DNA of 22,984 nucleotides from Puniceispirillum sp965657105 (GTDB taxonomy: Bacteria; Pseudomonadota; Alphaproteobacteria; Puniceispirillales; Puniceispirillaceae): NCBI RefSeq assembly GCF_965657105.1, contig NZ_CBFHNB010000035.1, forward strand, positions 1-22,984, read 5' to 3'. The position numbers were made by a program, and so were the translations under genes. Under the pieces are notes generated by a model that saw only the letters and a list, made by a program, of their open reading frames with translations, was not told the DNA's origin and did not search any database. The first letter of the stretch is position 1; the number at the start of each line of letters is the position of its first letter. Below, piece after piece: positions 16,322 through 22,984 of the stretch.

Positions 16322-16371
16322 AAGTGATCACTTAGATGTGAAACGCCGTAAACGTTTATTTAATACATGTA
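16322..16371. repeat. Cluster of three perfect palindromes between yjgN and the small ORF
   Basis: AAGTGATCACTT (16322-16333), TAAACGTTTA (16349-16358) and TACATGTA (16364-16371) are each perfect palindromes within 50 bases of otherwise unassigned DNA. The cluster lies upstream of both the reverse YjgN-M48 pair and the forward small ORF. It could hold regulator sites, but no known box is recognised. Confidence 0.35.
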
Positions 16372-16419
16372 ATGCTAATAAAGAGAAATGAGCAGAGAAA
16401 AAACGAAACCAAACTTATT

Positions 16420-16424
16420 AAAGG
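16420..16424 (+). promoter_or_regulatory. Ribosome-binding site of the small ORF
   Basis: AAAGG ends 7 bases before ATG 16432. It favours that start over the in-frame codon at 16372, which has no such site. Confidence 0.4.
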
Positions 16425-16431
16425 TCAAATC

Positions 16432-16635
16432 ATGCAAACGCTGAAAGTCACATTTTTTAAGGCGCTAAATGTCCAATCAAAGACACGATCCGTATTGATG
16501 AACAACCAATCTGCTCCTCAATTAATCACATCAATCAGCGACATTATGCGTCCGGATGAATTTTTTGCCTGTTTTCAAGACTCATCAGGGTCTGTGATTG
16601 CCCTTGATAAGGATGGTGTTTCTGTGTCGGTATAG
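16432..16635 (+). CDS. Small hypothetical protein (67 residues)
   Basis: I do not recognise this protein. It begins MQTLKVTFFKALNV and ends with a mixed segment containing DEFFACFQDSSGSVIALDKD. There is no signal peptide, membrane helix or metal motif. Support for it being real is the well-spaced AAAGG before the ATG, an ordinary residue composition, and the fact that it lies in otherwise empty sequence rather than over another gene. Against it are its short length and the lack of a clear promoter. It reads toward the reverse-strand tRNA-Lys and stops 27 bases before the terminator hairpin, which could also end its transcript. An isolated real small gene is somewhat less likely than not. Confidence 0.4.
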   Translation: MQTLKVTFFKALNVQSKTRSVLMNNQSAPQLITSISDIMRPDEFFACFQDSSGSVIALDKDGVSVSV

Positions 16636-16661
16636 CTTTTTCTCCCTGGGGCTATCCGCAC

Positions 16662-16695
16662 AAAAAACCCCCGGCCTTGGTTTCAAGGTCGGGGG
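16662..16695 (-). terminator. Rho-independent terminator of tRNA-Lys
   Basis: On the reverse strand a 12-base-pair GC-rich stem (16684-16695 with 16668-16679, one G-U pair, 4-base loop) is followed by six T. It lies 27 bases after the CCA end of tRNA-Lys. On the forward strand only two T follow, so it acts mainly in reverse. Confidence 0.85.
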
Positions 16696-16721
16696 TTGAT
16701 CCATATTCGCTTGGAAATGGA

Positions 16722-16797
16722 TGGTGAGCGCGACAGGATTCGAACCTGTGACCCAGTGATTAAAAGTCACTTGCTCTACCAACTGAGCTACGCGCCC
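16722..16797 (-). tRNA. tRNA-Lys (anticodon TTT)
   Basis: The reverse strand gives a 76-base tRNA beginning GGGCGCGTAGCTCAGTTGG and ending in encoded CCA (16722-16724). The acceptor stem pairs with one G-U. The anticodon loop is CTTTTAA within an AGTGA/TCACT stem, giving TTT, and the T loop is GGTTCGAATCC. It is a stand-alone gene upstream of a strong terminator. Confidence 0.97.
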
Positions 16798-16968
16798 GAT
16801 AAATCGGTTAATTTGAAACTTAACTAGACGCTTGGTAAATAAACAAAGCAAAATCTAATGGATCAAATATGGTGTCACATCGTATAAAGAATGACCGAAT
16901 TACTGTAAAGCCCAAAATGGTGTGATTGCTGGGTTTTCGTACAAATAAGAGTGAGTGATTATAAGTCT

Positions 16969-17478
16969 TTATTTACCACGCAACTTTGCTTTCAGCGCAT
17001 CCGCTATATCATTAGGTACAAAGCTGGAAATGTCGCCACCATAACGCGCAACTTCTTTGACAAAACGAGACGCGACAAAATGTTGTTGTTCGGCAGCCAT
17101 CATAAATATGGTTTCAAGCTCACCATGGAGTCTTTTATTTATACTGGCCATCTGAAACTCATATTCAAAATCGGATACGGCGCGTAATCCACGAACAACT
17201 GCGGTAACGCCTTCACTGGCGGCAAAATCAGTTAAAAGGGTTGAAAACCGTTTTACCGAAACAGTATTTGGCAGTTTATCTGTATCCATAAGCAGTTTTA
17301 TATGTGATGACACCAGTTCACATCTTTCATCACCTGATAAAACCGGGTTTTTTCCGGCATTTTCTGCCACCGCCACAATCAGATGATCGCCAAGGCGAGC
17401 CGCACGTTGGATGATATCGATATGGCCAAAGGTAAGCGGGTCAAACGTACCAGGATACATGACAATGCGCTGACCCAT
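16969..17478 (-). CDS. coaD: Phosphopantetheine adenylyltransferase
   Basis: Catalyses ATP + 4'-phosphopantetheine to dephospho-CoA + PPi, the penultimate step of coenzyme A synthesis, in the cytoplasm. 169 residues, close to the usual length of about 160. The nucleotidyltransferase motif is YPGTFDPLTFGHIDI with T16 and H19 of the T/HxGH signature. Also present are GLRAVSDFEYEFQMASINKRL, which binds pantetheine phosphate and nucleotide in the family, and a VKEVARYGGDISSFVP block near the end. The ATG directly follows the gyrA TAA with no gap, so it depends on gyrA translation. I see no good intrinsic terminator in the 170 bases between it and tRNA-Lys. Confidence 0.97.
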   Translation of the reverse strand: MGQRIVMYPGTFDPLTFGHIDIIQRAARLGDHLIVAVAENAGKNPVLSGDERCELVSSHIKLLMDTDKLPNTVSVKRFSTLLTDFAASEGVTAVVRGLRAVSDFEYEFQMASINKRLHGELETIFMMAAEQQHFVASRFVKEVARYGGDISSFVPNDIADALKAKLRGK

Positions 17479-20166
17479 TTATGCCTCTTCGTCTGGCGCG
17501 ACGGTATTGTCGGGTTTGAAAGCCTCAGTCTCGGTTTGGATTTCAGTATTGGACACCGTAACGGTGTCATCACTGCCCTCACCGTTAGCAGTAGCAGCAA
17601 CATCATCATGATCACCGTCATCATCATCGCTTTCATGAATGAGGCCAGCTGAGACAACCTTTTCGTCATTATCATCGGCAACGTCGAATAACCGCACGCC
17701 AAGCGTCTTACGACTGGCAATGCGGATAGAGTCCCCTTCACCACCATGCACCCGGATACGGATGATTTGGCCCTGATTGGTAACCAACATGAGTTGATCC
17801 TCTTCCACAACGGTAAAGGAAGCCATCACCTGGCCATTTCGCGGTGAAATTTCTATATTGGCAACGCCCTGCCCGCCGCGGCCAGATTGCCGGTAATCTT
17901 TTATAGGTGTGCGTTTGCCATAGCCATTTTCAGTCACTGACAGAATAAACTCATTTTCAGGGTCAGCAATGATAGACATCGACACAACACGATCTTTACC
18001 AAGCAACTTTATACCGCGCACACCGGTCGAGTCACGGCCACGGAACACACGGACAGCATTGGCGGCAAAGCGGATGGCCTTACCATTGCGGGTAGCCATC
18101 AACACGTCATCGTCATCATTACAGGGGATCACCCCAACCAGCTCGTCACCATCCTGCATTTTCATGGCGATTTTACCATTGCGCTTGATATTGGTGAAAT
18201 CACTTAGGTTATTACGCCGTACATTGCCTGATGCGGTCGCGAACATAACATTCAGGTCACCCCATGAACTTTCATCATCGGGCATAGGCATCACGGTGTT
18301 AATGGTTTCTTCTGGTGCGATAGGTAGCAAATTCACCATAGCTTTACCAAGCGATTGCGGTGCCGATTCGGGTAATTTGTAGCATTTAAGCTGGTAAACC
18401 ATACCTTTTGAGGTAAAGAATAGAATTGGCGTATGTGTATTGGTGACAAATAGACGAGTTACAAAATCTTCATCACGCGTTTTCATGCCTGCACGGCCTT
18501 TACCACCACGACGCTGGGCACGATAGATTGATAATGGCACGCGCTTGATATAGCCACGATGAGACACCGTCACCACCATATCTTCTTGCTGGATCAGGTC
18601 TTCATCATCCTGATCAGCCAATTGATCGGTGATTTCGGTGCGCCGATCATCCGACAGGCGTTCACGCGTGGCTACAAGCTCGTCAAGCACGACCTGACTA
18701 ACGCGCGTATCTGATCCAAGTATATCCAGATAATCGGCAATTTTATCAGCAAGCTCCTGAGTTTCAGCAGCCAGTTTATCACGTTCCATTCCCGTCAAGC
18801 GCTGTAATCGAAGTTCGAGAATAGCACGGGCTTGTATGTCAGACAGTTTATAGTGATCGTCGATAACCGCATGACCGGGATCATCAATCAGCTTTATAAA
18901 AGCGCCAACTTCATGCGCTGGCCAGGCTTTGGCACAAAGTTCATTACGCGCTGTTTCGGTATCTGGCGCTTTTTTGATCAGCTCTATGATTTCGTCAATA
19001 GACGCAAGCGCAACCATCAGACCAGCCAGAATATGCGCACGGTCTCGCGATTTATTGAGCAAAAATGTTGTCCGCTTGATAACAACATCTTTACGAAACT
19101 CACAAAAGGCCTCGATAACGTCTTTTAGCCCCATCTGGATTGGCCGGCCAGCATTCATGGCCAGCATATTAACGGGGAAGCTCGTTTGCAATCGTGTATG
19201 GCGGTAAAGTTGGTTCAGTACCACATCTCCTGCGGCATCACGCTTGACCTCAATGACAATGCGCATACCGGTACGATCGGATTCGTCGCGAATGTCGGAA
19301 ATACCTTCCAGAACTTTATCACGGACCATTTCACCGATACGTTCCAGTAGCTGTGCTTTGTTAACCTGATAGGGAATTTCATGAACAATGATTGATTCGC
19401 GGTCTTTGGCGTTGGTTTGCACCTCGGCACGGGCGCGCATGATGATAGACCCGCGTCCAGTTCTATACGCCTCGCGGATGCCATGGCGTCCCATAATAAG
19501 CGCGCCAGTTGGGAAATCAGGCCCCGGTACAATCTCGGTCAGTTCTTCGGTGGTTATTTCGGGATTATTTACATAGGCCTCACAAGCGGCAATTACCTCG
19601 CCTGGATTGTGGGGTGGGATGTTGGTTGCCATACCAACAGCAATACCATTAGCGCCATTGACCAGCAGGTTTGGATATTCTGCGGGCAGAACAGTAGGTT
19701 CTAGTTGGGTTTCGTCATAATTCTGCGCGAATTCAACGGTATTCTTGTCAATGTCGCGTAACAAGCTCTCGGCTGCTCGGGCAAGTCTTGACTCTGTATA
19801 ACGCATGGCCGCCGCAGGGTCGCCATCAACCGAACCAAAATTTCCCTGACCATCGACAAGTGGAAGGCGCATTGAAAAATCCTGCGCCATTCGCACCATA
19901 GCTTCATATATAGAGCTATCACCATGCGGATGGTAATTACCCATAACGTCACCAACAATACGGGCTGATTTACGTGGTGGCTTTGTCCAGTCATAATTGC
20001 CTTCCATCATCGCATATAGAATACGTCTGTGAACTGGCTTCAATCCATCACGAACATCGGGTAATGCACGTGAAACGATAACGCTCATCGCATAATCAAG
20101 ATAGGATTTCCGCATTTCATCAGAAATGGAAATGATAGGACTTTTTGGGCTTGTGGTCTCGGTCAC
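17479..20166 (-). CDS. gyrA: DNA gyrase subunit A
   Basis: Breakage-reunion subunit of the type II topoisomerase that introduces negative supercoils. 895 residues from GTG 20166. The catalytic Tyr is Y123 in AAMRYTESRLA (Y122 in E. coli). The quinolone-contact region is HPHGDSSIYEAMVRMAQ with S84, S85 and E88, a natural Ser/Glu pattern rather than a resistance signature. The GyrA box QRRGGKG, needed for DNA wrapping, starts the C-terminal beta-pinwheel. The last 70 residues are an Asp/Glu-rich tail. A TTG 24 bases upstream (20190) is in frame, but numbering from GTG matches E. coli within one residue and the TTG lies in a hairpin. It abuts coaD. Confidence 0.97.
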   Translation of the reverse strand: MTETTSPKSPIISISDEMRKSYLDYAMSVIVSRALPDVRDGLKPVHRRILYAMMEGNYDWTKPPRKSARIVGDVMGNYHPHGDSSIYEAMVRMAQDFSMRLPLVDGQGNFGSVDGDPAAAMRYTESRLARAAESLLRDIDKNTVEFAQNYDETQLEPTVLPAEYPNLLVNGANGIAVGMATNIPPHNPGEVIAACEAYVNNPEITTEELTEIVPGPDFPTGALIMGRHGIREAYRTGRGSIIMRARAEVQTNAKDRESIIVHEIPYQVNKAQLLERIGEMVRDKVLEGISDIRDESDRTGMRIVIEVKRDAAGDVVLNQLYRHTRLQTSFPVNMLAMNAGRPIQMGLKDVIEAFCEFRKDVVIKRTTFLLNKSRDRAHILAGLMVALASIDEIIELIKKAPDTETARNELCAKAWPAHEVGAFIKLIDDPGHAVIDDHYKLSDIQARAILELRLQRLTGMERDKLAAETQELADKIADYLDILGSDTRVSQVVLDELVATRERLSDDRRTEITDQLADQDDEDLIQQEDMVVTVSHRGYIKRVPLSIYRAQRRGGKGRAGMKTRDEDFVTRLFVTNTHTPILFFTSKGMVYQLKCYKLPESAPQSLGKAMVNLLPIAPEETINTVMPMPDDESSWGDLNVMFATASGNVRRNNLSDFTNIKRNGKIAMKMQDGDELVGVIPCNDDDDVLMATRNGKAIRFAANAVRVFRGRDSTGVRGIKLLGKDRVVSMSIIADPENEFILSVTENGYGKRTPIKDYRQSGRGGQGVANIEISPRNGQVMASFTVVEEDQLMLVTNQGQIIRIRVHGGEGDSIRIASRKTLGVRLFDVADDNDEKVVSAGLIHESDDDDGDHDDVAATANGEGSDDTVTVSNTEIQTETEAFKPDNTVAPDEEA

Positions 20167-20184
20167 ATGTGTCTCGCTTATGGC

Positions 20185-20198
20185 GCACAAAAGTGTGC
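20185..20198 (-). other. Small hairpin in the gyrA leader
   Basis: GCACA / TGTGC form a 5-base-pair stem with a 4-base loop, about 19 bases before GTG 20166. It contains the alternative TTG start (20188-20190), making that codon less accessible. Confidence 0.3.
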
Positions 20199-20231
20199 TT
20201 ATATGGCTACATATATAGCATGAAACAAAAC

Positions 20232-20253
20232 CGTAACACTACATATTGTTACG
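20232..20253. promoter_or_regulatory. Operator-like palindrome in the gyrA upstream region
   Basis: Perfect 7-base arms CGTAACA (20232-20238) and TGTTACG (20247-20253) flank an 8-base AT-rich spacer. It lies about 66 bases before the gyrA GTG, just upstream of AT-rich DNA where a promoter is expected. The total length of 22 bases fits a dimeric repressor or activator. The regulator is unknown. Confidence 0.45.
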
Positions 20254-20259
20254 CAAAGT

Positions 20260-20296
20260 AAAAAAAAACGATACTTATGAAAATTCAAAAGCATCG
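20260..20296 (-). terminator. Rho-independent terminator of ssb
   Basis: On the reverse strand CGATGCTT (20289-20296) pairs with AAGTATCG (20269-20276), 8 base pairs with one G-U. Nine T (20260-20268) follow immediately. It begins 28 bases after the ssb stop and separates ssb from gyrA transcription. Confidence 0.75.
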
Positions 20297-20324
20297 CTTT
20301 ATAAATGAAATTTAAGTTATTGAT

Positions 20325-20831
20325 TTAAAATGGAATATCGTCATCAAGATCATTGCTATCACGCATCGGAGGGGGGGGTGATGCTGTGCTTGAGCCGCCG
20401 CCAAAACCGCCATCATTTCCTGAACTTGATCCTGCACCGCTATCACCGCCGCCATAGCTGCCGCCACCGCCGCTATCACCACGACCACCAAGCAAGGTCA
20501 ACTCGCCGCGATAACGTTGCAGAACGACCTCAGTTGTATATTTTTCGACGCCTTGATTGTCTGTCCATTTACGCGTTTGTAATTGCCCTTCAATGTAGCA
20601 TGTAGAGCCTTTACGCAGATATTGTTCGGCAATTCGACCCAAATTTTCGTTAAAAATAACGACACGATGCCATTCGGTACGTTCGCGTTGTTCACCAGAA
20701 TTACGATCTTTCCAACGTTCAGACGTTGCCAACGATAATTGCACGATCTTGGCACCATCCTGTGTTGAACGCACTTCGGGGTCACGCCCCAAATTACCGA
20801 CCAAAGTTACTTTGTTTACACTGCCAGCCAT
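20325..20831 (-). CDS. ssb: Single-stranded DNA-binding protein
   Basis: 168 residues. The N-terminal OB-fold (about 1-113) begins MAGSVNKVTLVGNLGRDPEVR and includes TEWHRVVIF, LRKGSTCYIEGQLQTRKW and YTTEVVLQ, all standard for SSB. It binds ssDNA as a tetramer during replication, repair and recombination. A Gly/Ser-rich disordered linker follows, then the acidic tip DLDDDIPF that docks partner proteins. AGGAG (20842-20846 on the reverse strand) is 10 bases before the ATG. Four consecutive Pro codons just before the tip create a run of eight C in the coding strand. The gene diverges from uvrA and is followed by its own terminator before gyrA. Confidence 0.98.
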   Translation of the reverse strand: MAGSVNKVTLVGNLGRDPEVRSTQDGAKIVQLSLATSERWKDRNSGEQRERTEWHRVVIFNENLGRIAEQYLRKGSTCYIEGQLQTRKWTDNQGVEKYTTEVVLQRYRGELTLLGGRGDSGGGGSYGGGDSGAGSSSGNDGGFGGGSSTASPPPPMRDSNDLDDDIPF

Positions 20832-20983
20832 GATCGATTGTCTCCTAAATTTGTTTCAAGTTCGCAGATTACGCATCTCACCCCCCTGCTGACAAGATAA
20901 TTGGGTTATTTATTTTTAGATAAAAGAGTTTTCCACATCAAAAGCACTAGCAAAATCTACCAGGAAATGGCTATATTCGCGCC

Positions 20984-22984
20984 ATGCCAAATGATACAAA
21001 AAATACGTCGCTATCACAGCGGGTCAAAGATATTTCTTCTCAAGATAAAACCTATGAACCACGAATGATTTCTGTACGTGGCGCAAGGGAGCATAATCTA
21101 TCAAATGTAGATATTGATTTACCCAGAGACAGACTGGTCGTGCTGACAGGATTATCAGGATCTGGAAAATCTTCGCTCGCGTTTGATACAATCTACGCCG
21201 AGGGACAGCGTCGTTATGTCGAATCGCTGTCCGCATATGCGCGTCAGTTTCTTGAAATGATGCAGAAGCCTGATGTTGATTTGATTGAAGGCCTGTCGCC
21301 GGCAATTTCTATTGAACAGAAAACCACGTCTCGCAATCCGCGTTCGACCGTTGGTACTGTCACTGAAATATATGATTATATGCGGTTGTTGTGGGCACGT
21401 GTGGGTATTCCCTATTCGCCTGCAACCGGTTTGCCTATCCGGAGCCAGACTGTTAGCCAGATGGTTGATATCCTGCTGGCGATGGAGCAAGGCACCAGAT
21501 TATACCTGCTGGCTCCTATCGTTCGTGGCCGCAAAGGTGAATATCGTAAAGAACTTGGTGAACTTAATCGGAAAGGCTTTAGCCGAGTCCGCATTGATGG
21601 GGCGCTGTATGATATTGATGACACGCCTGAACTAGATAAAAAACGTAAGCATGACATTGAAGTTGTCGTTGATCGGGTCATTATCAAGGGTGATCTGGAT
21701 GAACTGGCTACGCGGCTGGCTGATTCGTTAGAAACAGCACTGGCGCTTGCTGACGGTCTTGCCTATGCCGATACAGCCGAAAGCCTTGATAAAACGTCAG
21801 ATGAACAGGATGGTGATGTAGCTGGTCGTCATGCGGGGCGGACAGTGTTTTCAGCACGCTTTGCTTGTCCTGAGTCAGGTTTCAGTATTGATGAAATCGA
21901 ACCACGACTATTTTCATTCAACAATCCGTTTGGTGCTTGTCCTGCCTGTGACGGATTAGGTGTCAGCAGTCACTTTGATGAACAACTTGTCGTGCCGGAT
22001 CAACAAACAACGCTGCGTGGTGGCGCCTTAGCGCCTTGGGCATCGAGCACCGCACGATATTATATGCAGACGCTAGAATCGCTTGCCAAACAATTTAATT
22101 TTTCCCTTGATGTGCCGTTCTATGATTTAGATGATGATACCAAGTCAATCATTCTACATGGATCAGGCAAGATGCCTGTAACGATGGAATTTGATGACGG
22201 TATGCGGTCTTACCGGACAACAAAGCCATTTGAAGGCATTATGCCGAATTTGGCTCGTCGTTATCGCGAAACTGATTCGTCATGGGTGCGTGAAGAGCTG
22301 GAGAAATTCAGAGCCAATCATGCTTGTGATTCATGTGCTGGCAAACGATTAAAAGCCGAATCCCTGGCTGTGAAAATCGATATGCATGATATCTCAGATG
22401 TTGCCCGTCTATCGATTGGAGATGCGCGCGAATGGTTCTCTACCTTGGGCTCACGGCTTGAAGGCCAGCAATCTGAAATTGCGGCACGTATTCTCAAGGA
22501 AATCAACGAACGCCTAGGGTTTCTGGTCAATGTCGGTCTGAACTATCTGTCAATGGCGCGTAATTCAGGCACATTGTCTGGCGGCGAATCACAGCGTATC
22601 CGTTTGGCGTCACAAATTGGATCTGGCCTGACTGGTGTTCTCTATGTTCTTGATGAACCTTCGATTGGTCTACATCAGCGTGATAATGACCGGTTACTAT
22701 CGACCTTGATACGCTTACGCGACCTTGGCAATACGGTGCTGGTCGTGGAACATGATGAAGATGCGATCCGGCTGGCAGATTATGTTGTCGATATGGGACC
22801 TGGTGCGGGTGTGCATGGTGGTTTTGTTGTTGCCGAGGGAACCCCCGAAGATGTGATGACAAATGAGGCATCATTAACTGGTCAGTATCTCTCTGGTGTC
22901 CGTGAAATAGCGATACCAGAAAAACGGCGTAAAGCTAAAAAAGGCCGTGTTATCCGTGTCGAAGGCGCAAATGGTAATAACCTG
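20984..22984 (+). CDS. uvrA: Excinuclease ABC subunit A (3'-truncated by the window)
   Basis: ATP-dependent DNA damage sensor of nucleotide excision repair. It acts with UvrB in the cytoplasm. The first 667 residues of about 950 are present and the frame stays open. Features are Walker A GLSGSGKSS (K62), the QRRYVESLSAYARQFL block, the signature LSGGESQRIRLA near residue 531, Walker B VLYVLDEPSIGLHQRD, and the linker toward the second ATPase module. The first zinc module has C295, C319 and C322, but the fourth position is Ser (S298, CPES). A second CxxC pair is C448/C451. ATG 20984 is the only plausible start, as no in-frame start lies just upstream, though no strong ribosome site is visible. 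It is divergent from ssb across 152 bases with no clear LexA box. Confidence 0.97.
   Translation, partial: MPNDTKNTSLSQRVKDISSQDKTYEPRMISVRGAREHNLSNVDIDLPRDRLVVLTGLSGSGKSSLAFDTIYAEGQRRYVESLSAYARQFLEMMQKPDVDLIEGLSPAISIEQKTTSRNPRSTVGTVTEIYDYMRLLWARVGIPYSPATGLPIRSQTVSQMVDILLAMEQGTRLYLLAPIVRGRKGEYRKELGELNRKGFSRVRIDGALYDIDDTPELDKKRKHDIEVVVDRVIIKGDLDELATRLADSLETALALADGLAYADTAESLDKTSDEQDGDVAGRHAGRTVFSARFACPESGFSIDEIEPRLFSFNNPFGACPACDGLGVSSHFDEQLVVPDQQTTLRGGALAPWASSTARYYMQTLESLAKQFNFSLDVPFYDLDDDTKSIILHGSGKMPVTMEFDDGMRSYRTTKPFEGIMPNLARRYRETDSSWVREELEKFRANHACDSCAGKRLKAESLAVKIDMHDISDVARLSIGDAREWFSTLGSRLEGQQSEIAARILKEINERLGFLVNVGLNYLSMARNSGTLSGGESQRIRLASQIGSGLTGVLYVLDEPSIGLHQRDNDRLLSTLIRLRDLGNTVLVVEHDEDAIRLADYVVDMGPGAGVHGGFVVAEGTPEDVMTNEASLTGQYLSGVREIAIPEKRRKAKKGRVIRVEGANGNNL

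Noticed and set aside
16123..16335. Forward 70-residue reading frame at the yjgN start
   Set aside because: It overlaps the real reverse-strand start of the DUF898 gene, has no ribosome site and no family-like features.
16585..16851. Reverse-strand 88-residue reading frame
   Set aside because: It spans tRNA-Lys and its terminator. The protein-like GRVAQLVEQ text is translated tRNA sequence.
17575..17640. Short repeated cat/atc-rich stretch near the gyrA end
   Set aside because: These are repeated Asp codons of the acidic GyrA tail, not a separate repeat element.
20390..20480. GCC/GCT-like repeat region in ssb
   Set aside because: It is the Gly/Ser-rich linker codons normal for SSB, not a CRISPR or mobile repeat.
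20832..20983. LexA/SOS box between ssb and uvrA
   Set aside because: I looked for the alphaproteobacterial GTTC-N7-GTTC pattern and its complement. Only an isolated GTTC near GTTTCAAGTTC is present, with wrong spacing.
1..22984. Defence island, prophage, insertion sequence or CRISPR array
   Set aside because: All long reading frames belong to housekeeping, envelope or transport families. No transposase, integrase, terminal inverted repeats or regularly spaced direct repeats were seen.

Overview
The window looks like chromosomal housekeeping DNA from an alphaproteobacterium, with AT-leaning, moderate-GC codon use. Three things point there: the run of rlpA, a D,D-carboxypeptidase gene, tmk, holB, metG, tatD and a PhnP-like metallo-beta-lactamase gene; the uvrA / ssb / gyrA / coaD block; and alphaproteobacterial-style variants of UvrA and MetRS. 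A marine SAR116-like lineage is possible, but this rests on gene order and protein flavour only. I found no phage, insertion sequence, integrase or CRISPR array.

Left part (1-5345): the tail of a LivF-like ABC ATPase, then a reverse-strand tRNA-Ser(UGA) with its own promoter. Divergent from the tRNA is a two-gene RND efflux operon, a periplasmic adaptor and a 1053-residue inner-membrane pump, coupled by a TGATG overlap. The adaptor carries an unusual C-terminal beta-rich extension. The pump has substitutions at two classical proton-relay positions. No outer-membrane channel gene or regulator is adjacent.

Centre (5501-13724): eight tightly packed forward genes. First come three envelope enzymes (MltB-like lytic transglycosylase, RlpA lipoprotein with SPOR domain, PBP5-type D,D-carboxypeptidase). 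Then follow thymidylate kinase, DNA polymerase III delta-prime, methionyl-tRNA synthetase, TatD nuclease and a PhnP-like hydrolase. Gaps are mostly 0-20 bases, several with stop/start contact or overlap, so much of the block is probably one or two transcripts. A second promoter may lie before metG.

Convergent and reverse part (13725-20831): an AT-rich convergent spacer with two hairpins, then a reverse pair encoding a DUF898/YjgN-type multi-pass membrane protein and a membrane-anchored M48 metalloprotease. A palindrome-rich spacer and a possible 67-residue orphan gene follow. Next are tRNA-Lys(UUU) with a strong terminator, then coaD and gyrA abutting as one unit, and ssb with its own terminator.

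Right end (20984-22984): uvrA diverges from ssb and runs off the window.

Nothing here is clearly a new defence or mobile system. The best leads are the adaptor extension, the YjgN-M48 pair and its internal repeats, the missing zinc-site cysteine in UvrA, the C-tract just before the SSB tip, and several operator-like palindromes.
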